Shown here: positions 26,475 to 36,103 of the stretch, one piece after another
Numbering within the stretch: the first letter of the stretch is position 1
How the letters are laid out: the number at the start of each line of letters is the position of its first letter
Source of the DNA: CAIQQQ01 sp040399685
GTDB taxonomy: Bacteria > Pseudomonadota > Alphaproteobacteria > Acetobacterales > Acetobacteraceae
Length of the DNA: 64,000 nucleotides
Reading direction: 5' to 3'
NCBI GenBank assembly: GCA_040399685.1
Contig: JBBART010000012.1
Span: forward strand, 77,734-141,733
Notes under the pieces: generated by a model
Database searches by the model: none
What the model saw: only the letters and a program-made list of their open reading frames with translations
Told to the model about the DNA's origin: nothing
Position numbers and translations under genes: made by a program

Positions 26475-27496
26475 GGCACGCCTTTGCTGGTACTGTATTC
26501 AAAGTGCAGCGCCACATCCGGATGGACAATCGGATGGATGGCGTGCGCGGCCATGGCGGCCTCGCTGAAGCCTTGCAAGATCAGCTTCAGCTTGCCGGGA
26601 TAGGTTGCGATGTCGCCGATGGCGAAGATGCCGCGCGTGCTGGTCTCGCAGGTGGCGGCGGTGACGGTGATGTGGCTGCGGTACAGATCCAGCCCCCAGG
26701 TGGCGATTGGGCCGAGATCCATCGACAGCCCAAAGAACGGCAGCAGCACATCGGCCGGCAGGTGCTTGGTCTTGCCGTCCAGATCCGCGACCTCGACCGA
26801 TTCCAGCACGCCGTCCGCACCGTGCAGCCCGTGCAGCTGATAGGGGATGACCATCTCGATTTCGCCGGCCTTGGCCGCCGCATCAAGCTGGGCCGCTGTT
26901 TCAGGTGCCGCCCGGAACTTGGCGCGGCGATGCACCACCTGGATGCTGGCGGCAATTCCGCGCAGACCAAGTGCCCAATCCACGGCTGAGTCGCCGCCAC
27001 CGGCGATCACCACGCGCTTGCCCCGGAAATCCTCGCGGCGACGCACATAATATTGAATGGCGCCGGTGGCCTCGAACGCCGGCAGCCCTTCCAAAGGTGG
27101 CCGGTTGGGGCCGAACGCGCCGGCGCCGGCGGCGATGATGATGACCTTGGCCTGAATCCGGTCGCCCTGGTCGGTGGTGAGGATGAACGCGCCGGGCTGG
27201 CCCGACAGCGTTTCCACCCGCCGCCCCAGCAGGCGCGGCACGGCGAACGGCGCGATCTGGCGTTCCAGATTGGCGATCAGCTCACCGGCCTCGATCGCCG
27301 GGTGCGCCGGGATGTCGTAGATCGGTTTTTCCGGATACAGCGCCGAGCATTGCCCGCCGACCTCGCCCAACGTGTCGATCAGCAGGCTCGACAGTTTGAG
27401 CATGCCGCATTCAAAGGCCGCGAACAGCCCCACAGGTCCGGCGCCGATGATGGCGACGTCGGTGATATGGATCGAGTGCTTGATGTGTTCGTTCAT
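26471..27496 (-). CDS. Ferredoxin--NADP(+) reductase, thioredoxin-reductase-like (type 2)
   Basis: This 341-residue FAD/NAD(P) flavoprotein moves electrons between NADPH and ferredoxin or flavodoxin. The FAD-binding motif is DVAIIGAGPVGLFAAFECG, followed by EVGGQCSALYPEKPIYDIPAHP, typical of YumC-type FNRs. The NADPH motif is RVVIAGGGDSAVDWALGL. The thioredoxin-reductase CxxC redox pair is absent, which separates FNR from TrxB. The C-terminal IFAIGDIATYPGKLKLILQGFSEA contacts FAD. It is the first gene of a two-gene operon with an MFS transporter and is divergent from tsaE (77-bp gap). Confidence 0.92.
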   Translation of the reverse strand: MNEHIKHSIHITDVAIIGAGPVGLFAAFECGMLKLSSLLIDTLGEVGGQCSALYPEKPIYDIPAHPAIEAGELIANLERQIAPFAVPRLLGRRVETLSGQPGAFILTTDQGDRIQAKVIIIAAGAGAFGPNRPPLEGLPAFEATGAIQYYVRRREDFRGKRVVIAGGGDSAVDWALGLRGIAASIQVVHRRAKFRAAPETAAQLDAAAKAGEIEMVIPYQLHGLHGADGVLESVEVADLDGKTKHLPADVLLPFFGLSMDLGPIATWGLDLYRSHITVTAATCETSTRGIFAIGDIATYPGKLKLILQGFSEAAMAAHAIHPIVHPDVALHFEYSTSKGVP

Positions 27497-27574
27497 GTGA
27501 CAAAATTAGCCGCATGCCGCGCCATGACAAGCGCCAGCTTGTCGGGGCACGGTCTGCTGCGGCACATTGGGGGC

Positions 27575-28006
27575 ATGCCTGACATTCATTTGCCTGACCT
27601 TCCCGCCACGCAGGCCTTCGCCGCCCGTCTGGCAGCCCGTGTTCGTCCCGGCGATGCGATTTTGCTCGAAGGCCCGCTCGGCGCCGGAAAAACCGCCTTT
27701 GCCCGCGCCTTCCTGCGCGCTGTGAGCGGAAATTCGGGTCTGGACGTGCCAAGCCCCAGCTATACCCTGGTGCAGAGCTACGACACGCCGCTCGGCCCCG
27801 TTCACCATTTCGATCTTTGGCGGCTGGACGGCCCGGATTCCGTAACGGAGCTGGGATGGGATGAACTGGTTCGTGATATCGTGCTGGTGGAATGGCCGGA
27901 TCGGCTGGGCGATCTGCGCCCGTCCCCGGCGCTGGAAATCGTGCTCACGCCGCAGGAAGGCGATGCACGCACTGCAACTCTGACAGGCTGGGATGATCGG
28001 CTATGA
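27575..28006 (+). CDS. tsaE: tRNA threonylcarbamoyladenosine biosynthesis ATPase TsaE
   Basis: This 143-residue P-loop protein supports TsaB/TsaD in making t6A37 on tRNAs decoding ANN codons. Walker A is LLEGPLGAGKTAFARAF, followed by the conserved PSPSYTLVQSY, Walker-B-like HHFDLWRLDGPDSVTELGWDE and VLVEWPDRLGDL. The ATG at 27575 matches the family start; much longer upstream readings are antisense to the FNR gene. It overlaps the next gene by ATGA. In many alphaproteobacteria amgK lies between tsaE and the nucleotidyltransferase; here it is absent. Confidence 0.95.
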   Translation: MPDIHLPDLPATQAFAARLAARVRPGDAILLEGPLGAGKTAFARAFLRAVSGNSGLDVPSPSYTLVQSYDTPLGPVHHFDLWRLDGPDSVTELGWDELVRDIVLVEWPDRLGDLRPSPALEIVLTPQEGDARTATLTGWDDRL

Positions 28007-28728
28007 TGACGCGTCACGCCATGCTGCTGGCCGCGGGCCTCGGCACCCGCATGCGACCGCTGACGGCAGAGACGGCCAAGCCGTTGCTGCCGCTGGGCGG
28101 GCGCACGTTGCTCGATCACGCGCTGGACCGCCTGCGCGACGCCGGGGTGGCGGACGTGGTGGTGAACGTGCATTGGCAGGCAGAGCGGGTGACGGAGCAT
28201 CTCCGCCAGCGCAAAGGCGGGCCACGCATCAAGATCCGCCCTGAGCATGATCTGCTGGAAACCGGCGGGGCCGTGCGCGCCGCGTTGGGCGATCTGGGGC
28301 CCAACCCGTTCTTCGTGGTCAATGGCGACACGGTCTGGCTCGATGGCCCCACCCCCACGCTGGACCGCCTCGACGATGCGTGGTCCGACGATGTGGACGT
28401 GCTGCTGCTGCTGGCGCGCACGTTCCAGGTGCACGCCGAAGTGGGGCGCGGCGATTTCGCGCTGGACCCGCTGGGCGTGGTGCGGCGGCCGGAGGAGCTG
28501 GAGATCGTGCCATATGTCTATGCCGGCATTCAGCTCGTTCGCCCGGAGATGCTCCAGGACACGCCGGCCGGCCCGTTCAGCATGAACCTGATCTGGGACC
28601 GCGCCCTCGCCGCCGGCCGCCTGCGCGCGATCGTGCATGACGGATTGTGGTTTCATCTCAGCACGCCGGAGGACCTGGCCGAGGCCGAGTTCAACCTGCA
28701 TGCCCGTGCGGTGGGCGAAAGCACATGA
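28003..28728 (+). CDS. MurU-like sugar-phosphate nucleotidyltransferase
   Basis: This 241-residue NTP-transferase makes a nucleotide sugar from a sugar-1-phosphate. It has the signature LAAGLGTRMRPLTAETAKPLLPLGGRTLLDHALDRL, the acceptor DLLETGGAVRAAL and the metal Asp in FFVVNGDTVW. By position after tsaE and before addB it corresponds to MurU, which converts MurNAc-1-phosphate to UDP-MurNAc in cell-wall recycling. The kinase partner AmgK that makes MurNAc-1-P is not next to it, so the substrate assignment is only probable; mannose-1-phosphate is an alternative. Overlaps tsaE and addB by 4 nt each. Confidence 0.85.
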   Translation: MMTRHAMLLAAGLGTRMRPLTAETAKPLLPLGGRTLLDHALDRLRDAGVADVVVNVHWQAERVTEHLRQRKGGPRIKIRPEHDLLETGGAVRAALGDLGPNPFFVVNGDTVWLDGPTPTLDRLDDAWSDDVDVLLLLARTFQVHAEVGRGDFALDPLGVVRRPEELEIVPYVYAGIQLVRPEMLQDTPAGPFSMNLIWDRALAAGRLRAIVHDGLWFHLSTPEDLAEAEFNLHARAVGEST

Positions 28729-31643
28729 ACCTCGCCACCCTGCCCGCCAACGCCGATTTTCTGGAGGCGGTGGCGCGGCGGTGGCTGGCGCTTGGCATTC
28801 CACCCGGCGAAGGGCTGATCCTGCTGCCCACCCGCCGCGCCGCGCGCACGCTGGTGGATGCGTTTTTGCGTGTATCCGGCGGCGCTGCGATGCTGCTGCC
28901 GCGCATCACCGCCCTGGGCGCGCTGGATGAGGCGCCGCTGGCATTGTCCGGCGCGCTGGATTTGCCGCCTGCGGTCGAGCCCTCCATGCGGCTGGCGGCG
29001 TTGACGCGGCTGATCATGGTGCTGCCGGTGGAGGCTGGCGGCGTGGCGCGGGCCGACCAGGCCTGGGTGCTGGCCCGCGAACTGGCCAATCTGATGGATG
29101 AGGCGGAGCGCGCCGAGATCGAGGATTTCCCCGAGGCGCTCGCCAAGGTCGCCGATGGCGCGCTGGCCCAGCATTGGGACATCACGCTGCGCTTCCTCGA
29201 CATCGTCACAAGGCAGTGGCCGCTGTGGCTGGAGGCGCAAGGGCTGATCAATCCGCAGGCGCGGGTGGTGCGGCTGCTGCACGCCCAGACCGAGGCGTGG
29301 CGCGACGGGCCGCCCACCACTCCGGTGTGGGTGGCTGGTGCGACCGGCGGCATCAAGGCCGTGGCGTCGTTGCTGAAAGTTGTGGCGGGTATGCCGCAAG
29401 GCATGGTGATTTTGCCGGGGCTGGAAGAAAATCCGCCCCACGCCGTGGAGCCGTCGCATCCGCAGGCCGGATTGTTGCAATTGCTGTCCGGGATGGGTGC
29501 CACGGTCGGCGATGTCGCGCGCTGGTCTGCGCCGGCCTCATCGCCGCAAGGCCGGGTGGAATTGCTGGACCGCGCGTTGCTGCCCGCCTCGGGCCTTGGC
29601 GCATGGCGGCAGAAGACGGGGGCGGAGACTGCCGGTCTGTATCGGCTTGAACCCGCCGACCAGCAGGAAGAAGCGGTGGCAATCGCGCTGATCCTGCGCG
29701 ACACGCTGGAGGCTCCCAACGCGCGGGCCGCCTTGGTCACGCCCGATCGCCAGCTTGCCACGCGGGTGGCCGCCGAGTTGCTGCGCTGGGGCGTGGTGGC
29801 CGATGACAGCGCCGGCGAGCCGCTGGCCCAGGCGCCGCCGGCGGTGTTCCTGCGCATCATCGCCGAGGTGGTGTCCACGGGGTTGGCGCCGGTGGCGTTG
29901 CTGGCGCTGTTGAAGCACCCGTTGGCGGCGCTCGGCATGAAACCGGTCGATTGCCGCGTCGCTGCCCGTCAGTTGGAGATTTTGTGCCTGCGCGGTCCGC
30001 GTCCGCAGCCGGGGATCGCCGGATTGCGCATGGCAGCCGAGAAATCGCCCCCGGCCACCGCATTCATCGCTCGCGTCGAGACCTGCCTCGAACCGCTGCT
30101 GCGCCTGTTCGCCAATGCCGGCCCGCTGGCCCCGGCGGACATGCTGGCCGCCCTGATCGAAACCGGCGAAGCGTTTGCGGCCACCGACGACACCCCCGGC
30201 CCGGCCCGGCTGTGGGCGCATGAGGAAGGCGAGGCGCTGGCCCAAACCCTTGCGACCGCGCTGGGCGCGCTCTCGCTGCTGCCGGATCAGGACAAGTCGA
30301 TCCTGCCCGGCTTCTTCGATGCGCTGCTGGAGGGCATTGCCGTCCGCAGCCGTCGCGCCTTGCGGGGGCGGGAGATTTCGCATGAGCATCCGCGCGTGTT
30401 CATCTGGGGCCTGCTGGAAGCCCGGCTGCAAGCGGTGGATGTGGTGGTTCTGGGCGGTCTGGCCGAGGGAATCTGGCCCCAGGCCACTGACCCCGGCCCC
30501 TGGATGAGCCGCCCGATGCGCGCCGCCGCCGGATTGCCGAGCCCCGAGGAAGCCGTGGGCCAGGCCGCGCATGATTTCGTGATGGCCGCCTGTGCCGCCC
30601 CGATGGCCGTGCTGTCCTGCCCGCGTCGGCGCGACGGCGCACCGGCTGTTCCCGCGCGTTGGCTGGCCCGGATCGACGCGTATCTGGCCGGTCAAGGCAC
30701 CGCCCTGCCCCGCCATTCCGCCGCCGCCTGGGCGCGCCAGATCGACCAGCCCGCCGGCGCGCCGCGCCCGGTGAAGCCGCCGACGCCCCGCCCACCGGTG
30801 GCGCAGCGTCCGCGCAAGCTGAGCGTGACCGAGATCGAAACCTGGCTGGCCGACCCGTATGCCATCTATGCCCGCCACATCCTGCGCTTGCGCAAATTGC
30901 GCCCGTTGGAGGAGGCCACCGATGCGTCCGACTACGGCTCTATCGTGCATGACGGGTTTGAGATCTTCCTGGCCGCCCATGGTGCTGCCTGGACCAGCCA
31001 ATCGCCCGCCGATCTGCGCGAAGCGATGAACCACGCTTTGGTGAAGGCCGGCTTGCGGCGGGCGCTGGTGGAATGGTGGGCGCCACGCCTGGCCCGCATC
31101 GCCGACTGGGCGTCCGATACCGAGAACGAGCGCCGCGCCGCCTACCCACCGGTCCATATCGGCGCGGAACTGGCGGGCAAATGGACGCTGACGTTGCCCG
31201 GCGGGTTTGAGCTGACGGGGCGTGCGGACCGGATTGAGAAACGGGCGGACGGCACCATCGCCATCATCGACTACAAGACCGGCAAGCCGCCAGGGCAGGC
31301 GGCGGTGGATACTGGCCTGTCGCCGCAATTGCCGCTTGAAGCGGCGATGGCTTCATCCGGCGGATTCGGCGATGCGTGGCAGGGATTGGCGGCGGAACTG
31401 GCCTATTGGCATGTCAGCGGCGGTTACGAGCCGGGCAAGGCGACGCTGCTCTATGGCAACGACGTCGCCAAGATCGACACGGCGGCGGTTGAGGCGCGTG
31501 ACCGGCTGTGGAACCGCGTGGTGGCGTTCGACGATCCGAACACCGCGTATCTGGCGCATCCCCATCCCGGCTTCCGACCGCGTTTTTCGGATTATGCGCA
31601 ACTGGCGCGGGTGGCCGAATGGGATTTGGGAGGCGGCGAATGA
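28725..31643 (+). CDS. addB: Double-strand break repair nuclease subunit AddB
   Basis: This 972-residue protein is the second subunit of AddAB, the alphaproteobacterial counterpart of RecBCD that resects double-strand breaks for recombination. The N-terminal inactivated helicase-like part starts with LILLPTRRAARTLVDAFL; the P-loop is degenerate as usual. The C-terminal RecB-family nuclease domain has LSVTEIETWLADPYAIYARHILRLRKL, DYGSIVHDGFE, GRADRIEKRADGTIAIIDYKTGKPP (catalytic D..E..DYK) . ATG 28725 overlaps the previous stop and the 3' end overlaps addA. No Fe-S cluster cysteine pattern was noted in the nuclease domain. Confidence 0.95.
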   Translation: MNLATLPANADFLEAVARRWLALGIPPGEGLILLPTRRAARTLVDAFLRVSGGAAMLLPRITALGALDEAPLALSGALDLPPAVEPSMRLAALTRLIMVLPVEAGGVARADQAWVLARELANLMDEAERAEIEDFPEALAKVADGALAQHWDITLRFLDIVTRQWPLWLEAQGLINPQARVVRLLHAQTEAWRDGPPTTPVWVAGATGGIKAVASLLKVVAGMPQGMVILPGLEENPPHAVEPSHPQAGLLQLLSGMGATVGDVARWSAPASSPQGRVELLDRALLPASGLGAWRQKTGAETAGLYRLEPADQQEEAVAIALILRDTLEAPNARAALVTPDRQLATRVAAELLRWGVVADDSAGEPLAQAPPAVFLRIIAEVVSTGLAPVALLALLKHPLAALGMKPVDCRVAARQLEILCLRGPRPQPGIAGLRMAAEKSPPATAFIARVETCLEPLLRLFANAGPLAPADMLAALIETGEAFAATDDTPGPARLWAHEEGEALAQTLATALGALSLLPDQDKSILPGFFDALLEGIAVRSRRALRGREISHEHPRVFIWGLLEARLQAVDVVVLGGLAEGIWPQATDPGPWMSRPMRAAAGLPSPEEAVGQAAHDFVMAACAAPMAVLSCPRRRDGAPAVPARWLARIDAYLAGQGTALPRHSAAAWARQIDQPAGAPRPVKPPTPRPPVAQRPRKLSVTEIETWLADPYAIYARHILRLRKLRPLEEATDASDYGSIVHDGFEIFLAAHGAAWTSQSPADLREAMNHALVKAGLRRALVEWWAPRLARIADWASDTENERRAAYPPVHIGAELAGKWTLTLPGGFELTGRADRIEKRADGTIAIIDYKTGKPPGQAAVDTGLSPQLPLEAAMASSGGFGDAWQGLAAELAYWHVSGGYEPGKATLLYGNDVAKIDTAAVEARDRLWNRVVAFDDPNTAYLAHPHPGFRPRFSDYAQLARVAEWDLGGGE

Positions 31644-34600
31644 ACGTGATGCAAAGCGCCCGGCAGCGCGCAAATGCCGCCCAGCTTTGTGCGTCCGATC
31701 CCGCCGTGTCGGCGTTTGTGGCGGCCTCCGCAGGCTCAGGCAAGACCAAGCTGCTGACCGACCGCCTGCTGCGGCTCATGCTGACCGGCGCCGAGCCTGC
31801 GCGCATCCAGTGCCTCACCTTCACCAAGGCCGCCGCCGCCGAAATGGCGCTGCGCCTGCAACGCAAGCTCGGCGCCTGGGTGACGATGGACGATGCGGCG
31901 CTGGATGCATCGCTGACCGAGATCGAGATCCCGATCACCGACGACACCCGCGCCACCGCCCGCGCCCTGTTCGCCCGCGTGCTGGATTTGCCGGGCGGCA
32001 TGCGGATCGGCACCATCCATGCGTTTTGCCAGTCCCTGCTGCGGCGGTTTCCGCTGGAGGCGCAGCTTTCACCGCATTTCAATTTGGCGGACGAGCAGGA
32101 TTCGGCCATCGCCTGGCTGGAAGCACGCGAGACGATGCTGGCCGGTGCCCACACGCCCCAACGCCGTGCAGCGTTGAGCGCATTGGCATCGCTGTCATCG
32201 CTGGAGCATTTCGGCAAGCTGGTGCAGACCTTGCAGCGCGACCGTGGCCGGCTGGAGGATATCGCTGCCTTGGGCGTGGAGCCAATGCTGGCCAAGCTGC
32301 GGCATATTCTGGGCGCCACAAATCCCGGCGACGTTTCGATGCATGTCGACTGGGCCGGGATGGCTGATCTAAACAGGTTGTTCGCTGAAATCGCCAGCCG
32401 TGGCACGGCCGCCTCGGCCGCCAAGGCGCAACTTTTTCTTGCCTGGATGGCGAAGTCGCCGGCTGTCCGTGCCGAAAGCTGGGGTGGATGGCGGGACAAG
32501 TTCTTTACGGCGGCCGGTGAGAACCGTGCGCCGGGCGGGTTCATCCATCACACCCAGGTGAAGAGTTTCCCGGATCTTGTGGATCTGACGGCCATCGAAC
32601 AGGCCCGCATCCGCCACATCGAAGACGGCTGGGCCGCCGCCAAGGTGGCCGAGCTGACAGCCGCGCTGCTGTCCCTGGCGCTGCCCGTCACGCAGGCCTA
32701 CGCGCAGACCAAATCCGCCACCGGCAAGCTGGATTACGACGACCTCATCACCCGTACCGCCCGGCTGCTGCTGAACCCGGGCGCCGCCTGGGTGCTGTAC
32801 AAACTTGATGGCGGCCTGGATCATCTGTTGTTGGACGAGGTGCAGGACACCGCCCCCGCCCAGTGGGAGATCGCCGGCAGCCTGACCTCGGAATTCTTCA
32901 TCGGACAGGGCGCCCAGGCCGAGACCCGCCCAGAAGTGACCCGCACGGTGTTCGCTGTCGGTGATCGCAAGCAGTCGATCTATGGCTTCCAGGGCGCTGA
33001 TCCGGACGCGTTCGAGCATTGGCGCGGCGTGCTGTCCAAGCGGGTGCGCGACTCTGGCCGCAAATGGGAAGACGTCTCACTGGACGTGTCGTTTCGCTCC
33101 ACCGCCCCGGTGCTGGGGCTGGTGGATGCGGTGTTCGCCCATCCGCTGGCGGCCGATGGCGTGACGGACCACGTGCAACTGCTCCACATCGCCGACCGCG
33201 CCGAGCATGCCGGGCGGGTGGAACTATGGCCGGTGACTCCGAAGCCGGACCCCAGTTCCGCCGATCCGTGGTCCACGCCGACGCAGAACCACCAGCAATC
33301 CAGCGCCCTGCAACGTCTGGCCGACGCGTTGGCGGAATGGATTGCCGAGCAGATCGAAAGCGGATCGCATCTGGAAAGCCGCGGCCGTCCTGTCAACGCC
33401 GGCGATTTCCTTGTGCTGGTCCGCCGCCGCAACGCCTTCGCCGTGGCGCTGGTGCGGGCGCTGAAAATACGGGGCGTGAAGGTGGCGGGTCTGGACCGGA
33501 TGGTGCTGACCGAACAGCCCGCCGTCGCCGACCTGATGGCGCTGTGCGACACGCTGCTGTTGCCGCAGGACGAGCTTTCCCTGGCCTGCGTGCTGACCTC
33601 GCCCCTCGGCGGGCTGACCGATGACCAGTTGATGACGCTCGCCGCCGGCCGCGTAGGCGGGCTGTGGCATGCGTTGCAGGCCCGCACCGAGCCGCAGTAC
33701 GTGGCGGCGGCGCGGTTCATCGAAACCCTGCTCGGCCGCGTCGATCACACGCCGCCGCACGCCTTGTTGACCGAGGCGCTCGGCCCGCTCGGTGGCCGCG
33801 CCCGCCTGCTGGCGCGGCTGGGGCCGGAGGCTGCTGAGCCGATCGATGAATTGCTCGCCGCCAGCCTGCGCCATGCCCAGACGCATCCCCCTTCCCTGCA
33901 AGGCTTCCTGCAATGGCTGCGGCAATCCGCCGCCGAGGTGAAGCGCGAGCCGGAAGGCCCGGCCGGTGACGGGTTTGACGCAGTGCGCATCATGACGGTG
34001 CATGGCGCCAAGGGCCTGCAAGCCCCGGTGGTCATTCTGCCCGACACCACCGGCCTGCCGCCGGATGACGACACCATCTTCTGGATGCCTGACCCGGACA
34101 GCGGCACCGCCCTGCCGATCTGGACCCCGCGTGACGCGCTTCGCTGCGAGACGGCCCGCAAGCTTCGGGACGCCGCCAAATCGCGGCAGTCGGCGGAACA
34201 GAACCGCCTGCTCTATGTCGCCCTCACCCGCGCCGAGGACCGGCTTCTGGTGTGCGGCTGGGAGATCAAGAAAGACGTGCCGGAGAGCAGTTGGTATGCC
34301 CATGTCCGGCGCGGCTTCCAAACGTTGGAAGTCGAGCCGGACGCATTCAGCGCGGTGGCGGACCCTTGGGCCGGCGACGCTTATCTGCATGAGAGCGCAC
34401 AAAGCCGTGATGCCGAGCCGGAACGCCGCCTGGCCCCGCAATCCGTGGAAACCCGCCCCGCCTGGACCGGCGCTGCCCCATTCTGGCATGCCGCTCCCCC
34501 GCCGATCGAGCCGGTTCTCCCCTCGCCCCTGGCCCCCAGCCGGCCGGAAGGCGCCGGGTTGGGCAGCGTGCCGCAAGCAGAATCCCCCCTCGCCGATCGC

Positions 34601-35119
34601 GATCCGCAAGGCGCCCGCTTCCGGCGCGGCCAGTTGGTGCACACGCTGTTGCAGCATCTGCCAGACCTGCCGCCCAATGAACGGTTCGACGCCGCCTGCG
34701 CCTTCGCCGACCGCCCCGGCCAAGGCATTTCCGACCCTGTGACGCTGGCGGACGAGGTGATGGCGGTGCTGGATCACCCTGAACTGGCGCCGTTGTTCGG
34801 CCGCCAGAGCCGGGCCGAGGTGCCCCTCAGCGGCCTTGTGGCCGGGCAGGTGATCGGCGGCCTGATCGACCGGCTGGTGGTGTTGCCAGACCGCATTCTG
34901 GTGGCCGACTACAAGACCAACCGCGCCCCGCCGGCATCAGCCGCAGCAACCCCGGTGATCTATCTGCGCCAGATGGCGGCCTACCGTGCCGTGCTCAGCC
35001 AGATCTTCCCGGACCGCGATATTCACTGCATGCTGGTGTGGACAACCGGCTGCCGGGTGATGCGGCTCGAATCCGCCCTGCTTGACGGCCATGCTCCCGT
35101 TGCATCTCCCAGAGCTTGA
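31640..35119 (+). CDS. addA: Double-strand break repair helicase-nuclease AddA
   Basis: This 1159-residue UvrD-type helicase with C-terminal nuclease forms AddAB with the preceding gene. Motif I is VAASAGSGKTKLLTDRLLRL; motif Ia LTFTKAAAAEMALRL; motif II LLLDEVQDTAPAQWEI; motif III VFAVGDRKQSIYGFQGADP; motif V IMTVHGAKGLQAPVVILPD; motif VI LLYVALTRAEDRLLVCG. The nuclease end has GGLIDRLVVLPDRILVADYKTNR. The start ATG 31640 overlaps addB (ATGA); a longer frame from 31508 lies inside addB. trxA follows 61 bp downstream, a common alphaproteobacterial order. Confidence 0.96.
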   Translation: MNVMQSARQRANAAQLCASDPAVSAFVAASAGSGKTKLLTDRLLRLMLTGAEPARIQCLTFTKAAAAEMALRLQRKLGAWVTMDDAALDASLTEIEIPITDDTRATARALFARVLDLPGGMRIGTIHAFCQSLLRRFPLEAQLSPHFNLADEQDSAIAWLEARETMLAGAHTPQRRAALSALASLSSLEHFGKLVQTLQRDRGRLEDIAALGVEPMLAKLRHILGATNPGDVSMHVDWAGMADLNRLFAEIASRGTAASAAKAQLFLAWMAKSPAVRAESWGGWRDKFFTAAGENRAPGGFIHHTQVKSFPDLVDLTAIEQARIRHIEDGWAAAKVAELTAALLSLALPVTQAYAQTKSATGKLDYDDLITRTARLLLNPGAAWVLYKLDGGLDHLLLDEVQDTAPAQWEIAGSLTSEFFIGQGAQAETRPEVTRTVFAVGDRKQSIYGFQGADPDAFEHWRGVLSKRVRDSGRKWEDVSLDVSFRSTAPVLGLVDAVFAHPLAADGVTDHVQLLHIADRAEHAGRVELWPVTPKPDPSSADPWSTPTQNHQQSSALQRLADALAEWIAEQIESGSHLESRGRPVNAGDFLVLVRRRNAFAVALVRALKIRGVKVAGLDRMVLTEQPAVADLMALCDTLLLPQDELSLACVLTSPLGGLTDDQLMTLAAGRVGGLWHALQARTEPQYVAAARFIETLLGRVDHTPPHALLTEALGPLGGRARLLARLGPEAAEPIDELLAASLRHAQTHPPSLQGFLQWLRQSAAEVKREPEGPAGDGFDAVRIMTVHGAKGLQAPVVILPDTTGLPPDDDTIFWMPDPDSGTALPIWTPRDALRCETARKLRDAAKSRQSAEQNRLLYVALTRAEDRLLVCGWEIKKDVPESSWYAHVRRGFQTLEVEPDAFSAVADPWAGDAYLHESAQSRDAEPERRLAPQSVETRPAWTGAAPFWHAAPPPIEPVLPSPLAPSRPEGAGLGSVPQAESPLADRDPQGARFRRGQLVHTLLQHLPDLPPNERFDAACAFADRPGQGISDPVTLADEVMAVLDHPELAPLFGRQSRAEVPLSGLVAGQVIGGLIDRLVVLPDRILVADYKTNRAPPASAAATPVIYLRQMAAYRAVLSQIFPDRDIHCMLVWTTGCRVMRLESALLDGHAPVASPRA

Positions 35120-35180
35120 TCCTGTGGCTGCTGGTGCCACATTCGGACAACGATATCGACTTATGAAAGGCCTATCTCCG

Positions 35181-35510
35181 ATGAGCGAAAACACCGTCGC
35201 CGTGACCGATGCCAGCTTTGCCACCGACGTTCTGGGGGCCAAGGGGCTCGTGCTCGTCGATTTCTGGGCGGAATGGTGCGGCCCCTGCAAGCAGATCGGC
35301 CCGGCGCTGGACGAGATCGGCGCTGAGTTCGCCGGCAAGCTGACCGTGGCCAAGGTCAACATCGACGACAATCCTTCGACCCCGAACGCCTATGCCGTCA
35401 CCGGCATTCCCACGCTGATCCTGTTCCGTGACGGCAAGCCCGTTTCGAAGAAGGTCGGCGCGTCGCCCAAGAGCGTGTTGAAGCAGTGGGTGGCTGAACA
35501 GATCGTCTGA
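35181..35510 (+). CDS. trxA: Thioredoxin 1
   Basis: This 109-residue cytosolic thioredoxin reduces protein disulfides. It contains the active site LVDFWAEWCGPCKQIGPALDEI (WCGPC), the cis-proline segment GIPTLILF and the usual C-terminal helix SVLKQWVAEQI. ATG 35181 gives the standard start MSENTVAV; ATG 35163 would add six residues. A hairpin terminator-like sequence follows about 30 bp after the stop. Confidence 0.97.
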   Translation: MSENTVAVTDASFATDVLGAKGLVLVDFWAEWCGPCKQIGPALDEIGAEFAGKLTVAKVNIDDNPSTPNAYAVTGIPTLILFRDGKPVSKKVGASPKSVLKQWVAEQIV

Positions 35511-35539
35511 TCTTCAGCCAGCATCGCGTTGCGTCAGAG

Positions 35540-35566
35540 CGGCCGGCACCATGGTGTCGGCCGTTT
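35540..35566 (+). terminator. Hairpin terminator-like sequence after trxA
   Basis: CGGCCGGCACC (35540-35550) and GGTGTCGGCCG (35553-35563) pair over 11 bp with one wobble, followed by TTT. The T-run is short, so termination efficiency is uncertain. It lies between the convergent trxA and small secreted protein genes and could serve both. Confidence 0.55.
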
Positions 35567-35569
35567 GCG

Positions 35570-35884
35570 CTATTTGACAGCTTCGTCGTACATCGGCCGC
35601 AACATGCCTTCGGCGGTGCAATTCGATGGGTCCGACCGTATGTCGGCCTCAGCCGCCTTCATGAAGGTGGCCTTTTCAGAAGCTGTGATCCCGAGCGCCT
35701 TTTCCTGCGCTGCAATCGTGGCGTCCAGCTTCTTGCTGTCCGCGGCATTGGTCCATTTGCACACTGTGGGCGCGAGCTTCATTTCATAGAACATGCCGAT
35801 CATCTCCTTCTGGGCATGTGCCTGTTGAATGCTGGCCAGGCCGAGCATGATGCACGCAGCGGTTATGATCGTCTTTTTCATCAA
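35570..35884 (-). CDS. Small secreted protein of unknown function
   Basis: This 104-residue protein is not assigned to a family. It has a clear signal peptide (MMKKTIITAACIMLGLASIQQAHAQ, cleavage after AHA), and the mature 79 residues contain two cysteines (VCKW and SNCTAEG) that could form one disulfide in the periplasm. The composition is helical (DATIAAQEKALGITASEKATFMKAAEADI). ATG 35881 is an alternative start one codon in. It is monocistronic, with ~220 bp of upstream intergenic DNA shared with the divergent CorA-like gene. Confidence 0.65.
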   Translation of the reverse strand: MMKKTIITAACIMLGLASIQQAHAQKEMIGMFYEMKLAPTVCKWTNAADSKKLDATIAAQEKALGITASEKATFMKAAEADIRSDPSNCTAEGMLRPMYDEAVK

Positions 35885-36103
35885 TAAAGTCCTTTGGGGC
35901 GGTATGGCATCGTTCCGTCAGAACGAGCTTGCGCAGTGCGCCGTTAGCAAATCGTTACCAAATTCGCCGTCAGAGTGGGTGGCTCCGGACATTCTTTGAA
36001 AATCAGCATCGCCTGAAGCTGATTTCATGATTCTTTCATCGAGTTTGCCACTTATCGGTGCGACGACCCGTGGCGGGTATGCATGGCACCGTAAGGGGTT
36101 TCG

